64,000 nucleotides of DNA from CAMYMQ01 sp963730305 (GCA_963730305.1 CAVSRB010000001.1:513253-577252); one strand, 5' to 3'; positions 21,231-29,800 are shown, counted from the stretch's first letter. Translations and numbers: made by a program. The notes: generated by a model from the sequence alone, not told the origin.

Positions 21231-22010
21231 ATGCGCCCACACCTATCGACGTGTCTCCGTCGCCACCGTAAGGCGGCGCTCGGCGCCCTGGCCGCGGCGA
21301 CGATCACGCTCTCGGGCATGGCCGCCCGAGCGGAACCGGTCGCGATCCAATATGGCGCGCTGAAGCTCAACGGCAACCTCGCGCTGGCGGCCAACAAGCG
21401 GATGGCCGACGGCGTCCTGCTGATGGTCCACGGCACGATGGCGCACGCCCGCATGGAGACGATCAGGACACTCCAGGCGGGGCTCGGGTCGCGCGGGATC
21501 AGCTCGCTCGCCATCACCCTGTCGCTCGGCGAGAGCGACCGGCGCGGCATGTTCCCGTGCGACCACGTCCAGCGCCACAAACAGACCGACGCCCTGCCCG
21601 AGATCGCCGCCTGGTACCGGTGGCTGAAGGCGAAGGGCGCCGGCAAGATCGCCCTCTTCGGCCATTCCCGTGGCGGCAATCAGGCGGTCCGTTATGCCGT
21701 CAAGCAGCCGGCGGGCAGCCCTCGCCGCCGTCGTCGCCCTGGCGCCGTCGACCTGGACCGCGGCGGGCGCCGACCGGCGCTACAGGCAACGGTTCCATCG
21801 CGACCGGCGCGCGGACGTCGCGGCGGCGCGCGCCAAGGGAAAGGCGATCCTGTCCGGGCATCCCTTCCTCAACTGCCCGAGCACCCGGGTCGCGGCCGAC
21901 AGCTTCGTCGCCTACTACGCCGACGATCCGAAGATGAACACGCCGACCCTGCTGACCGGCATCAAGGTGCCGACGCTGGTCATCGCCGGCAGCGCGGGTT
22001 CCTTTCCCAC
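21231..22010 (+). CDS. Exported alpha/beta hydrolase, truncated at the segment junction (one frameshift)
   Basis: ATG 21231 starts a signal peptide (AALGALAAATITLSGMAARA) and then an alpha/beta hydrolase fold: an oxyanion region in GVLLMVHGTMAHARME and the nucleophile elbow GHSRGG (about residue 145). The frame shifts near 21,715 and continues as LAAVVALAPSTWTAAGADRR up to KVPTLVIAGSAGS. That last piece is the strand that normally precedes the catalytic Asp. The catalytic Asp and His loops never follow: the sequence passes in frame into a transmembrane-HAMP region of a different protein. The enzyme is therefore C-terminally truncated at the join around 22,010-22,030. Confidence 0.75.
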
Positions 22011-22040
22011 CGGTGGTTTCAGCGCCGGCCTCGCGATTCT
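22006..22040. other. Junction between two unrelated genome segments
   Basis: Left of this point the reading frame is an alpha/beta hydrolase that lacks its last third. Right of it the same frame is the end of a transmembrane helix leading to HAMP and GGDEF domains whose sensor half is missing. Gene content changes at the same place from an alphaproteobacterial to a Desulfuromonadales-like style. An assembly or library chimera explains all three facts most simply. No repeat or insertion sequence marks the spot. Confidence 0.7.
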
Positions 22041-22707
22041 GCTGTCGAAAACCATTACGCGGCCGATTGCCCTGCTGAGCGAGGCCGTCTCGGCAGTGGG
22101 CGCGGGCCACCTGGATGTGGCCGTGCCGGTCCGATCCCGGGACGAATCGGGACACCTGGCCGCGCGTTTCAACAACATGGTGCAACAGTTGAACGAGCTG
22201 AACCAGGCGCTCCAGATCGCCGCCACGGTGGACAAACTCACCGGGGCCGCGAACCGGGGTCGGATCGAGGAGGAACTGCAGGCCGAGATGGAGCGTTCCA
22301 CACGTTATAACACCCCCTTGGCGCTGATCCTCTTCGACCTCGACCATTTCAAGCAGGTCAACGACCACCACGGCCACCTGGCCGGGGACATGGTCCTGAA
22401 AACCGTGGCCGCCGTGGTGCGGCAGGTCACCCGGACCAACGATATCCTGGGGCGCTGGGGCGGCGAGGAGTTCCTGCTCCTGGCGCCTGCAACCAACCAG
22501 GCCCAGGCTACCCACCTGGCGGAAAAGATCCGCCAGAGCATCGCCTGCAGCCCCATCGAGGGGATGGACCAGGTCACCGTCAGCTGCGGCGTGGCCCAAC
22601 TGCTGCCGGGAGATCGCGAGGTGGATCTGATCAAACGGGCGGACGATGCCCTCTATCGTGCCAAGCGCCTGGGACGAAATCGGGTCGAGACCGGCCAGCC
22701 GGCCTGA
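22030..22707 (+). CDS. HAMP-GGDEF diguanylate cyclase, 5' truncated at the junction
   Basis: This is the C-terminal part of a membrane diguanylate cyclase (makes c-di-GMP from two GTP). It keeps the end of a transmembrane helix (LAILLSKTITRPIALL), a HAMP domain, a short coiled coil and a full GGDEF domain. The GGDEF domain has LILFDLDHFKQVND (metal and substrate binding), a canonical RTND inhibitory site five residues before the active loop, and GGEEF in RWGGEEFLLLAP. The domain should be catalytically competent and product-inhibited. The periplasmic sensor half is absent because the contig changes source just upstream. A strong terminator follows 33 bases after the stop. Confidence 0.85.
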   Translation, partial: LAILLSKTITRPIALLSEAVSAVGAGHLDVAVPVRSRDESGHLAARFNNMVQQLNELNQALQIAATVDKLTGAANRGRIEEELQAEMERSTRYNTPLALILFDLDHFKQVNDHHGHLAGDMVLKTVAAVVRQVTRTNDILGRWGGEEFLLLAPATNQAQATHLAEKIRQSIACSPIEGMDQVTVSCGVAQLLPGDREVDLIKRADDALYRAKRLGRNRVETGQPA

Positions 22708-22740
22708 CGCCGGGTGCGGCCGGCCCGGCCTCCCCTTGCG

Positions 22741-22785
22741 AAACGCCTACGGGGCGGACCAGTCTGGTCCGCCCCGTAGGCGTTT
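22741..22785. terminator. Strong bidirectional intrinsic terminator
   Basis: Two perfectly complementary 22-base arms (22741-22762 and 22764-22785) flank a single T. The arms begin AAACGCCTAC and end GTAGGCGTTT, so a T-run follows the hairpin on both strands. It lies between the 3' ends of the convergent GGDEF and ABC genes, where a shared terminator is expected. Confidence 0.9.
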
Positions 22786-22804
22786 TTGCGCCCGTCCCGG
22801 CGAT

Positions 22805-24706
22805 TCAGGACCCTTCCGGCACCGATCCGGTGCGCCCCGGCTCCGCGGCATCGGCCCCCCCTTGCCGAGGGGCGCTGCCCCGGTCCCGGAACTGGCTGAC
22901 GTAGAGGCGGTAGTAGGCGCCTTCCAGCGCAAGAAGTTCGGCGTGGGTTCCCTGCTCGACGATCCGCCCCCGGTCGATCACGATCACCTGATCGGCGGTG
23001 GCGATGGTGGAGAGGCGGTGGGCGATGACGAAGCTGGTACGCCCCTGCATCAGCTGCTGCAGGGCCTTCTGGATCTGCGCTTCGGTGCGGGTGTCGACGG
23101 AGCTGGTCGCCTCGTCGAGGATGAGGATGGCCGGATCCGCGAGGATCGCCCGGGCGATGGTGACCAGTTGGCGCTGCCCCTCGGAGAGGTTGCCGCCGCG
23201 CTCCGACAGAACCGTGTCGTAGCCGTGGGGAAGCCGGCGGACGAAGCCGTCGGCGTGAGCGAGTTTGGCGGCGACCACAACCTCCGCGTCGCTGGCGTCC
23301 AGGCGCCCGTAGCGGATATTCTCCAGAACCGACTCGCTAAAGAGAAAGGACTGCTGCAACACCACTCCGAGCTGGCGCCGCAGGCTCTCCCGGGTGACGC
23401 TGCGGATGTCGACGCCGTCGATGCGGATCGTCCCCTGCTGCGGCTCGTAGAAGCGCGACAGCAGGTTGACGATGGTGGTTTTGCCGGCGCCGGTGTGGCC
23501 GACCAGGGCGATGCGCTCGCCGGGCCGGGCATGGAGGGAGATCTCCTGCAGCACCGGGGTGCCCGGGACGTAGGCGAAATCGAGGCCGTCGAACTCCACC
23601 TCCCCGGCCACCCGGGGCAGCTCCGGCGCGCCTGGGGGATCGAGCTGCTCGGAGACGGTATCGAGGAGCTGGAAAATCCGCTCGGCCCCGGCCAGCGCGC
23701 CCTGCACCTGGTTATAGAGGTTGCCGAGCTGGCGCAGCGGTTCGGCGAAGCGCCGCGAGTAGGTGATGAAGGCGGCGATGGTGCCGATTGACACCAGCCC
23801 CTTGATCGCCAGGTAGCCCCCCAGTCCGCAGAGGACGGCGACGTTCAGGTTGGAGAGGATACCCATCATCGGCATCACCAGCAGCGCCAGGGTCATGGCC
23901 TGAACCCCGACCGATCGCACTGCCTCGTTGGCGGCGTCGAAACGGCCCAGCACCTGCTCCTGCTGGCCGAAGGCGAGCACCACCCGCTGGCCGCTGTAGG
24001 TCTCCTCGAGAACGGCGTTGAGCGTCCCGAGCCGCGCCTGGTAGCCGCGAAAAGCGGAGCGGGTTTTGCGCCCCACGGTCCCGACCAGGCCGAGCATCAG
24101 CGGAAAAGCGAGCATCGAGCCGAGGGCGAGCCAGGGGCTGAGGACGAAGATGATGCCGAGGATGCCCGCCAGGGTCAAAACGCCGGTGAAGAGCTGGGCC
24201 GCGTTGTCGGTAAGGACCCGGCTGATGGCGTCCATGTCGTTGGTCAGCCGGCTCATCAGCTCCCCCTGGCGGCGCTCGTCGAAAAAGCGCAGCGGGAAGC
24301 CCTGCAGGTGGCCAAAGAGATCCCGGCGCAGATCGCGCATCGCCTGCTGGGAAAGGCCGGCGAGGAGCCACCCCTGGAGCAGCTGCGCCGCCGCCGAAAG
24401 GGCGTAGGCGCCGAGCATCAGCAGGGTCATGTGCAGGAGGACCGGGAGATTCCGTCCGACAAGCTGGTCGATGGCCCGGCCCATGAGGTAGGGCCCGGCC
24501 AGGGCCAGGGCGGTGCCGAGAGTGGCAATCAGCGCCACCAGGGCGATGACTCCGCGCTGGGGATAGAGGTAGGCCGCCAGGCGGCGCAGCGCCCCCCGCG
24601 CATCCTGCGCCCGCTCGGTGCTGTGCCCTCCGGCCCCCCGCCCGCCCGGGCCGGGCAGGCCGCTCAGCGGCGCCGCCGGCGGCCGCCGTCCCGACGCCTC
24701 AGCCAT
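22805..24706 (-). CDS. ABC exporter half-transporter, catalytically complete NBD (heterodimer partner B)
   Basis: This 633-residue type IV ABC exporter half has six membrane helices (about 60-330) and a nucleotide-binding domain with Walker A GHTGAGKTT, signature NLSEGQRQ, Walker B ILILDEATSSVD with the catalytic Glu, and H-loop IAHRLST. The start ATG 24706 overlaps the end of the partner gene. The partner has a degenerate Walker B and H-loop, so the two should form a heterodimer with one working ATP site, as in BmrCD/TM287-288-type multidrug exporters. The N-terminal 35 residues are a low-complexity Pro/Gly/Ala tail. A MarR gene leads the operon, which fits drug-inducible efflux. Confidence 0.93.
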   Translation of the reverse strand: MAEASGRRPPAAPLSGLPGPGGRGAGGHSTERAQDARGALRRLAAYLYPQRGVIALVALIATLGTALALAGPYLMGRAIDQLVGRNLPVLLHMTLLMLGAYALSAAAQLLQGWLLAGLSQQAMRDLRRDLFGHLQGFPLRFFDERRQGELMSRLTNDMDAISRVLTDNAAQLFTGVLTLAGILGIIFVLSPWLALGSMLAFPLMLGLVGTVGRKTRSAFRGYQARLGTLNAVLEETYSGQRVVLAFGQQEQVLGRFDAANEAVRSVGVQAMTLALLVMPMMGILSNLNVAVLCGLGGYLAIKGLVSIGTIAAFITYSRRFAEPLRQLGNLYNQVQGALAGAERIFQLLDTVSEQLDPPGAPELPRVAGEVEFDGLDFAYVPGTPVLQEISLHARPGERIALVGHTGAGKTTIVNLLSRFYEPQQGTIRIDGVDIRSVTRESLRRQLGVVLQQSFLFSESVLENIRYGRLDASDAEVVVAAKLAHADGFVRRLPHGYDTVLSERGGNLSEGQRQLVTIARAILADPAILILDEATSSVDTRTEAQIQKALQQLMQGRTSFVIAHRLSTIATADQVIVIDRGRIVEQGTHAELLALEGAYYRLYVSQFRDRGSAPRQGGADAAEPGRTGSVPEGS

Positions 24707-26465
24707 GCTCTTTCTCCCCTGCAGCGGCTGGCTCCCCCAACTGGGAGCGGTAGATCTCCCGGTAGACGGCGCTCTCCTCCAGCAACCGGCGATGGCTGCC
24801 GATGGCGCTGACCCGGCCCTGGTCGAGGACGACGATCTTGTCCGCAAGGAGCACGGTGCTGATGCGCTGGGCGACGATGAAGCGGGTGGTGGCGTTTCGC
24901 GAGGCGGCGATCAGCGCATCGAGGGCGTCCTGCAGCCGCACCTCGGTCTCGATGTCGAGGGCGCTGGTCGAATCGTCGAGGATCAGCACCTTGGGCCGCA
25001 CCAAAAGCGCGCGGGCGATGGCGAGGCGCTGGCGCTGGCCGCCGGAGAGGGTCACGCCGCGCTGGCCGACCGGGGTCGCGTATCCCTGGGGGAGTTCGGC
25101 GATGAAGGCGTCGGCCTGGGCCGCCTTCGCCGCGGCGGCCACCTCGTCGTCGCTGGCTTCCTGGCGTCCGTAGCGGATGTTGTCGGCGACGCTGCCGGAG
25201 AAGAGGACCGCCTCCTGCAGGGCGATGCCGACGACGCGGCGCAGTGCGGCCGGGTCGAGGTCACGCACGTCGATGCCGTCGATGGTGATGCGCCCGGCGC
25301 TGACGTCGTAGAAGCGGGGGATAAGGTGGATCAGGGTCGACTTGCCGGCGCCGGTGGCGCCGACGATGGCCACCGTCTCCCCGGGCTCGGCGACAAAGGA
25401 AATCTCCTCCAGCACCGGTTCGGAACTCTCACCGGGGTAGCTGAAGGAGACCGCCTCGAAGGCGATCCGCCCCCGGGGCTGCTCGAGGCGCAGGGGATCG
25501 GCCCGGAGCGGCTGCACCTCGGCGTCGAGGACTTCGAGGATGCGGCGCGCCGAGGCGTCCGCCGCCGCGATGGGACCGACCATGGCGGATAGCATGAGGA
25601 TCGGAAAGAGGGCGAAGGAGAGGTAGTTGATGGCGGCCACCACCTGGCCGACGCTCATGCCGCCGGCCAATGCCGTCTTGCCGCCGAGCCAGACCGCGGC
25701 GACTACCGCCAGGTTGAGCAGCAGCAGCATGATCGGGGAGAAGACCGCCAGCAGCCGGGCGACCCCGATCGTCCCCGCCGTCAGCTCCTCGTTGGCCGCG
25801 CCGAAGCGGGACGCCTCGTGGTCGCCGCGGACGAAAGCCTTGACCACCCGCACCCCCGCCAGGTTCTCCTGGAGGACCACGTTGAGCCGGTCGAGGCGCT
25901 GCTGCACGGCCATGAACATCGGCTGCGCCCGGCGGCCGAAGAGCCAGACCAGCACGACGATGAGGGGGATGGCAACGGCCATGATCCAGGCCAGCCGGGG
26001 GCTGGTGAGAACCAGCAGGACGATGGCGCCGACCGCCCAGATCGGCGCCCGGGTGAGAATCCGCAGCGAGAGCATGACGATCATCTGCACCGCGTTGACG
26101 TCGCTGGTGGAGCGGACGATAAGCTTGCCGGTCTGCAGGGTGTCGAGGTTGGCGAAGGAGAAGGTCTGCACCTTGCGGATCAGGGCGCTGCGCAGGTCGG
26201 CGCCGAAGTTCATGGCGACGCTCACCGAGAGATAGTTGTTGGCGATGGCGAATAAGGCGGAGAGGAGCGCCGCGCCGGCCATCCACAGGGCGGTGGTGAC
26301 GACCACGCGGAGATCGTGCGCGGCGATCCCCTGGTCAATGATCCGCTGGGTGAGGTGGGGGATGAGCAGGTCGGCGGCGACCATGGCGAAAAGGAGCAGC
26401 AGAGCGACCGCAGAGGGGAGCTTGTAGGGGCGCAGGAACCCGTAGAGACGCCGCAGGGACTTCAT
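24699..26465 (-). CDS. ABC exporter half-transporter with degenerate ATP site (heterodimer partner A)
   Basis: This 588-residue half-transporter has six membrane helices and a nucleotide-binding domain. Walker A is GATGAGKST and the signature is the consensus TLSGGQRQ, but Walker B reads LILDDSTSALD (Asp where the catalytic Glu belongs) and the H-loop reads IVAQRIST (Gln for His). The signature of this subunit pairs with the complete Walker B of its partner, giving one consensus and one degenerate site. The ATG at 26463-26465 overlaps the MarR stop (ATGA) and the 3' end overlaps the next ABC gene by 8 bases, so the three genes are translationally coupled. Confidence 0.93.
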   Translation of the reverse strand: MKSLRRLYGFLRPYKLPSAVALLLLFAMVAADLLIPHLTQRIIDQGIAAHDLRVVVTTALWMAGAALLSALFAIANNYLSVSVAMNFGADLRSALIRKVQTFSFANLDTLQTGKLIVRSTSDVNAVQMIVMLSLRILTRAPIWAVGAIVLLVLTSPRLAWIMAVAIPLIVVLVWLFGRRAQPMFMAVQQRLDRLNVVLQENLAGVRVVKAFVRGDHEASRFGAANEELTAGTIGVARLLAVFSPIMLLLLNLAVVAAVWLGGKTALAGGMSVGQVVAAINYLSFALFPILMLSAMVGPIAAADASARRILEVLDAEVQPLRADPLRLEQPRGRIAFEAVSFSYPGESSEPVLEEISFVAEPGETVAIVGATGAGKSTLIHLIPRFYDVSAGRITIDGIDVRDLDPAALRRVVGIALQEAVLFSGSVADNIRYGRQEASDDEVAAAAKAAQADAFIAELPQGYATPVGQRGVTLSGGQRQRLAIARALLVRPKVLILDDSTSALDIETEVRLQDALDALIAASRNATTRFIVAQRISTVLLADKIVVLDQGRVSAIGSHRRLLEESAVYREIYRSQLGEPAAAGEKEHG

Positions 26466-26926
26466 AGTTCCCCCTCCCCGGCCGTCACCTGCGCCAGGTA
26501 GGCCCGCACCTTGAGCAGCGAGGTGCGCAGCGCCGCCTGCTCCGCTTCGCTCAGCACCGAGCCCATCTCGCGGTCGAAATCGCGCAGCGAAGCCCGGGCG
26601 TCCTGGTGCAGGTCCCGCGCCTTTTCAGTCAAATAGACGCGGACGACGCGCTGGTCCTCGTCGTCCCGGCGCCGTTCGATCCAGCCGTCTCGCTCCATCC
26701 GCTGCAGGGTGTTGCTCGCCGTGGGCGGGGTGATCTGCAGTGCCGCGGCCAGGTCCCGCTGGGAGATGCCGTCCGTGTGCCAGAGGTGAAAAAGAAGCAT
26801 CCCCTGGGCGTGATGCAGGCCGAGGCGCTCCAGCCGCAGCCGGCGGCGGTTGCCAGCCAGGCGGCAGACCTGGGCGAGGAGTTGGCCGAGGGTAGCCTCA
26901 TGGGCATGTTCAGGCGACAGGGCCAT
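26462..26926 (-). CDS. MarR-family transcriptional regulator of the ABC exporter operon
   Basis: This is a 154-residue MarR protein with the winged helix-turn-helix at about 45-105 (GISQRDLAAALQITPPTASN ... LQRMERDGWIERRRDDEDQR) between dimerisation helices. It is the first gene of the MarR-ABC-ABC operon, and a TTAGCATGCTAA palindrome lies 30 bases in front of its start. The obvious model is a repressor of its own operon, relieved by a toxic ligand that the exporter then removes. Confidence 0.93.
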   Translation of the reverse strand: MALSPEHAHEATLGQLLAQVCRLAGNRRRLRLERLGLHHAQGMLLFHLWHTDGISQRDLAAALQITPPTASNTLQRMERDGWIERRRDDEDQRVVRVYLTEKARDLHQDARASLRDFDREMGSVLSEAEQAALRTSLLKVRAYLAQVTAGEGEL

Positions 26927-26956
26927 TTAACCTCCAGAATGTTAGCCTTCGAATGG

Positions 26957-26968
26957 TTAGCATGCTAA
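26957..26968. promoter_or_regulatory. MarR-type operator
   Basis: TTAGCATGCTAA is a perfect 12-base palindrome immediately upstream of the MarR gene. A second TTAGC half-site stands at 26942-26946. TTAGCnnGCTAA sequences are typical operators of MarR proteins that control linked ABC exporters. Binding here is inferred. Confidence 0.7.
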
Positions 26969-27292
26969 TTCATATTCCATCAACCTACTTCCTGTCAAGG
27001 CGAGATGCAGCGTCTTCTCCAGTTGTTTTTCGATGATCGGAAGCGAAGGAAATGCTCCTGCACGTGGCATTTTCGGGGAAACTACCCTGGTGACGGCTGT
27101 GCGCAGAACTCTGCTGTCAAACCAGGTCGGCCCCAAAAAACCGCAAACACAGAACAAAAATTTCCGCGAAAATTCCAGGTACAGCTCGATTTTTGCCAAC
27201 TCAATAGGGGTTTCGAAGACCGGCTCTCCCCGCCACCGCCGAGCTCCGCTCTTCCCACCCCAAGCGCGGCTTCAAGCCCCGCAAACAACAAA
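26969..27292. other. Intergenic stretch without a recognised gene
   Basis: About 320 bases between the MarR promoter region and the terminator of the SPW gene. It has lower GC than its surroundings in the middle (27,130-27,200, runs of A and T). An 80-codon open frame on the minus strand (26957-27199) has no recognisable features and runs through the MarR operator. I see no RNA gene or repeat here. Confidence 0.5.
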
Positions 27293-27315
27293 GCGCCGGG
27301 AGAAAATCCCGGCGC
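27293..27315 (-). terminator. Intrinsic terminator of the SPW-repeat gene
   Basis: Nine-base GC-rich arms GCGCCGGGA / TCCCGGCGC enclose a GAAAA loop. On the minus strand the hairpin is followed by TTTGTTGTTT. It lies 80 bases beyond the SPW gene stop. Confidence 0.75.
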
Positions 27316-27394
27316 ATCCATTGTTGCCCGGCTCGCCGCGAACCCATGAGTACTGGAGCGAACCGTTTCCTTTCAACCTGCCATGCGCTCGCCG

Positions 27395-27760
27395 CTAGGC
27401 GTGATGATGGCTGCCTCCCTCGTGTATCCCTTTGCTCAGCGGCATAGTGACCAGCGCCAGGGCGGCGACCACGATACCGACGATCCAGGAGTTCACCGCG
27501 TTGCTGAACTTGCCTGTGTAGCTGAAAATCCAGGGCAGGAAGAACAACAGAACGCCGAGGAAGAAGTTCCACCACTCCGCGGTACGGTTCTCAGCCCGGG
27601 CCAGGGCCCACGCGGAAAAGACCACGAGTGCAATGCCCATCAACACCAGAACGATGGTGCTGGAGGTGCTGGCGACCGTCCCCAAAACCCAAGGGGACAC
27701 GATCAGCCACATGCCGAGCAGCAGGTTGATCAGGTCGATGACACGTTTCGATCCTGTCAC
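27395..27760 (-). CDS. SPW-repeat membrane protein
   Basis: The 121-residue product has four hydrophobic segments arranged as two repeats, each carrying the family motif: MWLIVSPWVLGTVAST and LLFFLPWIFSYTGKF. The Pfam SPW family is of unknown function. The C-terminus ends in a GGSHHHA His-rich tail. The gene has a clear AAGGAGG Shine-Dalgarno and its own terminator, so it is monocistronic. A stress-associated membrane protein is the usual guess, without direct evidence. Confidence 0.85.
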   Translation of the reverse strand: MTGSKRVIDLINLLLGMWLIVSPWVLGTVASTSSTIVLVLMGIALVVFSAWALARAENRTAEWWNFFLGVLLFFLPWIFSYTGKFSNAVNSWIVGIVVAALALVTMPLSKGIHEGGSHHHA

Positions 27761-28216
27761 AATCTGTCACCTCCTTACGGGGTCCGTATTGGAACTTTTC
27801 ATTCCGGCCCCTTCTGGTTTATTTTACCACCGGACGGTCTGACGCTGCAGCTCGGGAAGTCGCGTCTTCGGGCGCTCCGATTTCAATCAGGGGAGGGTGG
27901 ATCGAGCAGTCCGGGAGGGTTTTTTTGCGACACCGGCGCGGCTTGGTTTTAACAGCCTGGAGAGACCATCCCCGCTGTCGCCGCCGGAGCAACGGTCAGC
28001 GCCCCTCTGTACTGTCAGCCAGCAAATACGTGCATTCCGAGGCCTGCTAGGCGTTGACTGGTTTGTCACGATGGAGCGTCCTGTGCCTCGTGGATTTTTG
28101 TTGACGCCCGTCGCTGAACCGGGTAGGCAGGAAGATATGCGCGTAAACCTGCGGTGATTCCGGGGGTCGGGTTAGCCCCTGGCCTGGTCGGATACCGCGA
28201 ACCCCTCAGAGCAGCC
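27761..28216. other. Intergenic stretch without a recognised gene
   Basis: About 455 bases between two divergent small-membrane-protein genes. It holds the SPW Shine-Dalgarno at its left end and promoter-like TTGACT and TTGACG elements near 28,055 and 28,100. Short open frames here show no coherent protein features, and no repeat or RNA fold was recognised. Confidence 0.5.
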
Positions 28217-28936
28217 ATGACTTGCCCAAAATGCGGCTATGAAAATCCAGCGGAGCGGAAGGATTGCCTGCGCTGCGGAGTGATCTTTGCCAGGGTTCAC
28301 CAGGAAACGGCCCTGCCCTCGGAAGCCCCGGCGGGCGTGACCGTTTCGGAGGAACGCAGCACTTTGCGGGAGTTGCTCCTCGCCGTTCCCGAAGAGACCA
28401 ACAGCCTGTTGCTCCTGGGCCGGGCGGCCCTTCTCCTGGGGATGGTCCTTTGGGGCGGGCGGCTGATCTTCGCCGGCATCGAGAGCAACGCCGCGGGACA
28501 AAGCCTGCTGCACCTGGTCAACCTCCCCTTCCACGAGGCCGGCCACGTCATCTTTCGCCCCTTCGGGAGCTTTATCCATTCCCTCGGCGGCACCCTCGGC
28601 CAACTGCTGATCCCGCTCGTGTGCCTTGGCGTGCTGCTGCTGAAAACCCGTGACCCCTTTGGCGCGGCGGCCTGTTTCTGGTGGTTCGGGGAAAACTTTC
28701 TCGATATCGCCCCCTACATCAATGACGCCCGGGCGGGGCGGCTCCCTTTGGTCGGGGGAAACTTCGGCTCTTCATCCCCCTACGGCTTTCACGACTGGGA
28801 GTATCTGCTGACCGAAAGCGGTTTGCTGCGCCAGGACCATCTGCTGGCCGGGGCGGCCTTTGCGCTCGGGATCGCGATCATGGTTGGAGCGGTCGCCTGG
28901 GCGGCCGCGCTCCTCTACCGGCAGTACCGGCGCTAA
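28217..28936 (+). CDS. Zinc-ribbon membrane protein with a HEAGH metallopeptidase-like motif
   Basis: This 239-residue protein starts at ATG 28217 with a zinc ribbon (CPKCGYENPAERKDCLRCGV, residues 3-22), followed by a short linker and four to five membrane segments from about residue 75. The second segment contains FHEAGHVIF, the HExxH-like metal site of membrane zinc proteases (M50 type), and an FWWFGENFLDIAPYINDAR segment could supply a third acidic ligand. The canonical H-E-x-x-H is H-E-A-G-H, so both histidines are present. Whether it is a protease is unproven; related anaerobe proteins are annotated only as hypothetical. It is monocistronic by position. Confidence 0.7.
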   Translation: MTCPKCGYENPAERKDCLRCGVIFARVHQETALPSEAPAGVTVSEERSTLRELLLAVPEETNSLLLLGRAALLLGMVLWGGRLIFAGIESNAAGQSLLHLVNLPFHEAGHVIFRPFGSFIHSLGGTLGQLLIPLVCLGVLLLKTRDPFGAAACFWWFGENFLDIAPYINDARAGRLPLVGGNFGSSSPYGFHDWEYLLTESGLLRQDHLLAGAAFALGIAIMVGAVAWAAALLYRQYRR

Positions 28937-28975
28937 GGAGCAACGGGGAACCGGCGCCGTTGGCACCGGTCCCCT

Positions 28976-29236
28976 TCAATCCGCCACCTCCCGCCGCCAG
29001 ATGCAGCGTCCATCCCGATAGACCTCCCGCACCCGGTGAAAGGGCACGCGGCGCGCCTCGCCGCTGCCGTCATAGAGTTCGAAGGCGAAATGGTCGTCGG
29101 CGGGGAAATGCAGCGCGGCAAAGGGGACCTGGACGATCCGGTCCGCGACCCGGTCGTAATAGCCGATCGCGAAATCGGCCGCGGCGAAGGCCGGATCCCA
29201 GCGGATGCGGTGGAGCAGATCCTGAACCGGCTGCAT
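28976..29236 (-). CDS. DUF504 / UPF0248 (MJ1316-type) small protein
   Basis: The 86-residue protein has the DUF504 pattern: IRWDPAFAAADFAIGYYDRV, then a central VPFAALHF strand and a C-terminal VPFHRVREVYRDGRCIWRRE. This small domain (MJ1316) has been linked to recognition of RNA ends and accompanies RNA-repair or ligase systems in archaea and bacteria; here it stands alone. The start at ATG 29236 is preferred to an upstream GTG because GGGAGGAAGGGG precedes it. It is separated from the GreAB-like gene by about 80 bases on the same strand. Confidence 0.75.
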   Translation of the reverse strand: MQPVQDLLHRIRWDPAFAAADFAIGYYDRVADRIVQVPFAALHFPADDHFAFELYDGSGEARRVPFHRVREVYRDGRCIWRREVAD

Positions 29237-29313
29237 TCCCCTTCCTCCCTTGGCAGGCGGCACCCTTCCATCTTACCAGCGCAGGCAAAGGGGCATCGAT
29301 ACTCCCGGGAAGA

Positions 29314-29800
29314 TCAGGCGACCTCCGCCACGGTGTAGGCCTTGCTGTTCCCGCCCTGTTCCACCTCGATCTCGTCGTCGCAGACCCGGCCGAGCAGCGC
29401 CCGTCCCGAGGGGCGACTCCGGGGTGATGACGATGCACTCGGCCTCCCCCTCGCCCACCTTCAATCCCCCCGCGTCCGGCCCGACGAAGACCCGCATGCA
29501 GCGCGGCCGTCCTGCGCCTCCAGGGTGACCAGGGCGGTCAGGCGGATCGGCATCTTCGCGTCGAAGGGGCGCAGGACCAGGGCGCGGTAGCGCTCCAGCG
29601 CGCGGCGGATCTGCGCGGCGCGGTTGGCCTGCCCCTGGGCCACGTAGGAGGCCTCCAGGGCGGTGGTGTCGTACTTGTTGTCGGGAATGCACTCCTCGTG
29701 GGTGGCCGCCTGCGTGGGCCTGCCTGGCCGCGGCGGTGAGGGTGGCGAGGTCGGCGGCGAGGGCCGCGACGATGCGGTGCAGGAGCTCTTTTTTGGTCAT
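29314..29800 (-). CDS. GreA/GreB-like transcription elongation factor family protein (several frameshifts)
   Basis: From ATG 29800 the protein starts MTKKELLHRIVAALAADLAT. Through shifted frames it reads VAQGQANRAAQIRRALERYR, ALVTLEAQDGRA, MRVFVGPDAGGLKVGEGEAE, CIVITPESPLG and finally NSKAYTVAEVA to the TGA at 29314-29316. This is the pattern of the stand-alone GreAB family (about 160 residues): an N-terminal coiled coil and a C-terminal FKBP-like domain that binds RNA polymerase. At least three indels (near 29,710, 29,500 and 29,415) are needed. It is followed on the same strand by the DUF504 gene. Confidence 0.75.

Noticed and set aside
22006..22040. Genuine hydrolase-diguanylate cyclase fusion protein
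   Set aside because: Both parts lack essential halves at the join, the hydrolase needs a frameshift just before, and the surrounding gene content changes at the same point.
26957..27199. 80-codon minus-strand open frame beside the MarR gene
   Set aside because: It has no recognisable domain or Shine-Dalgarno and overlaps the MarR operator and promoter.
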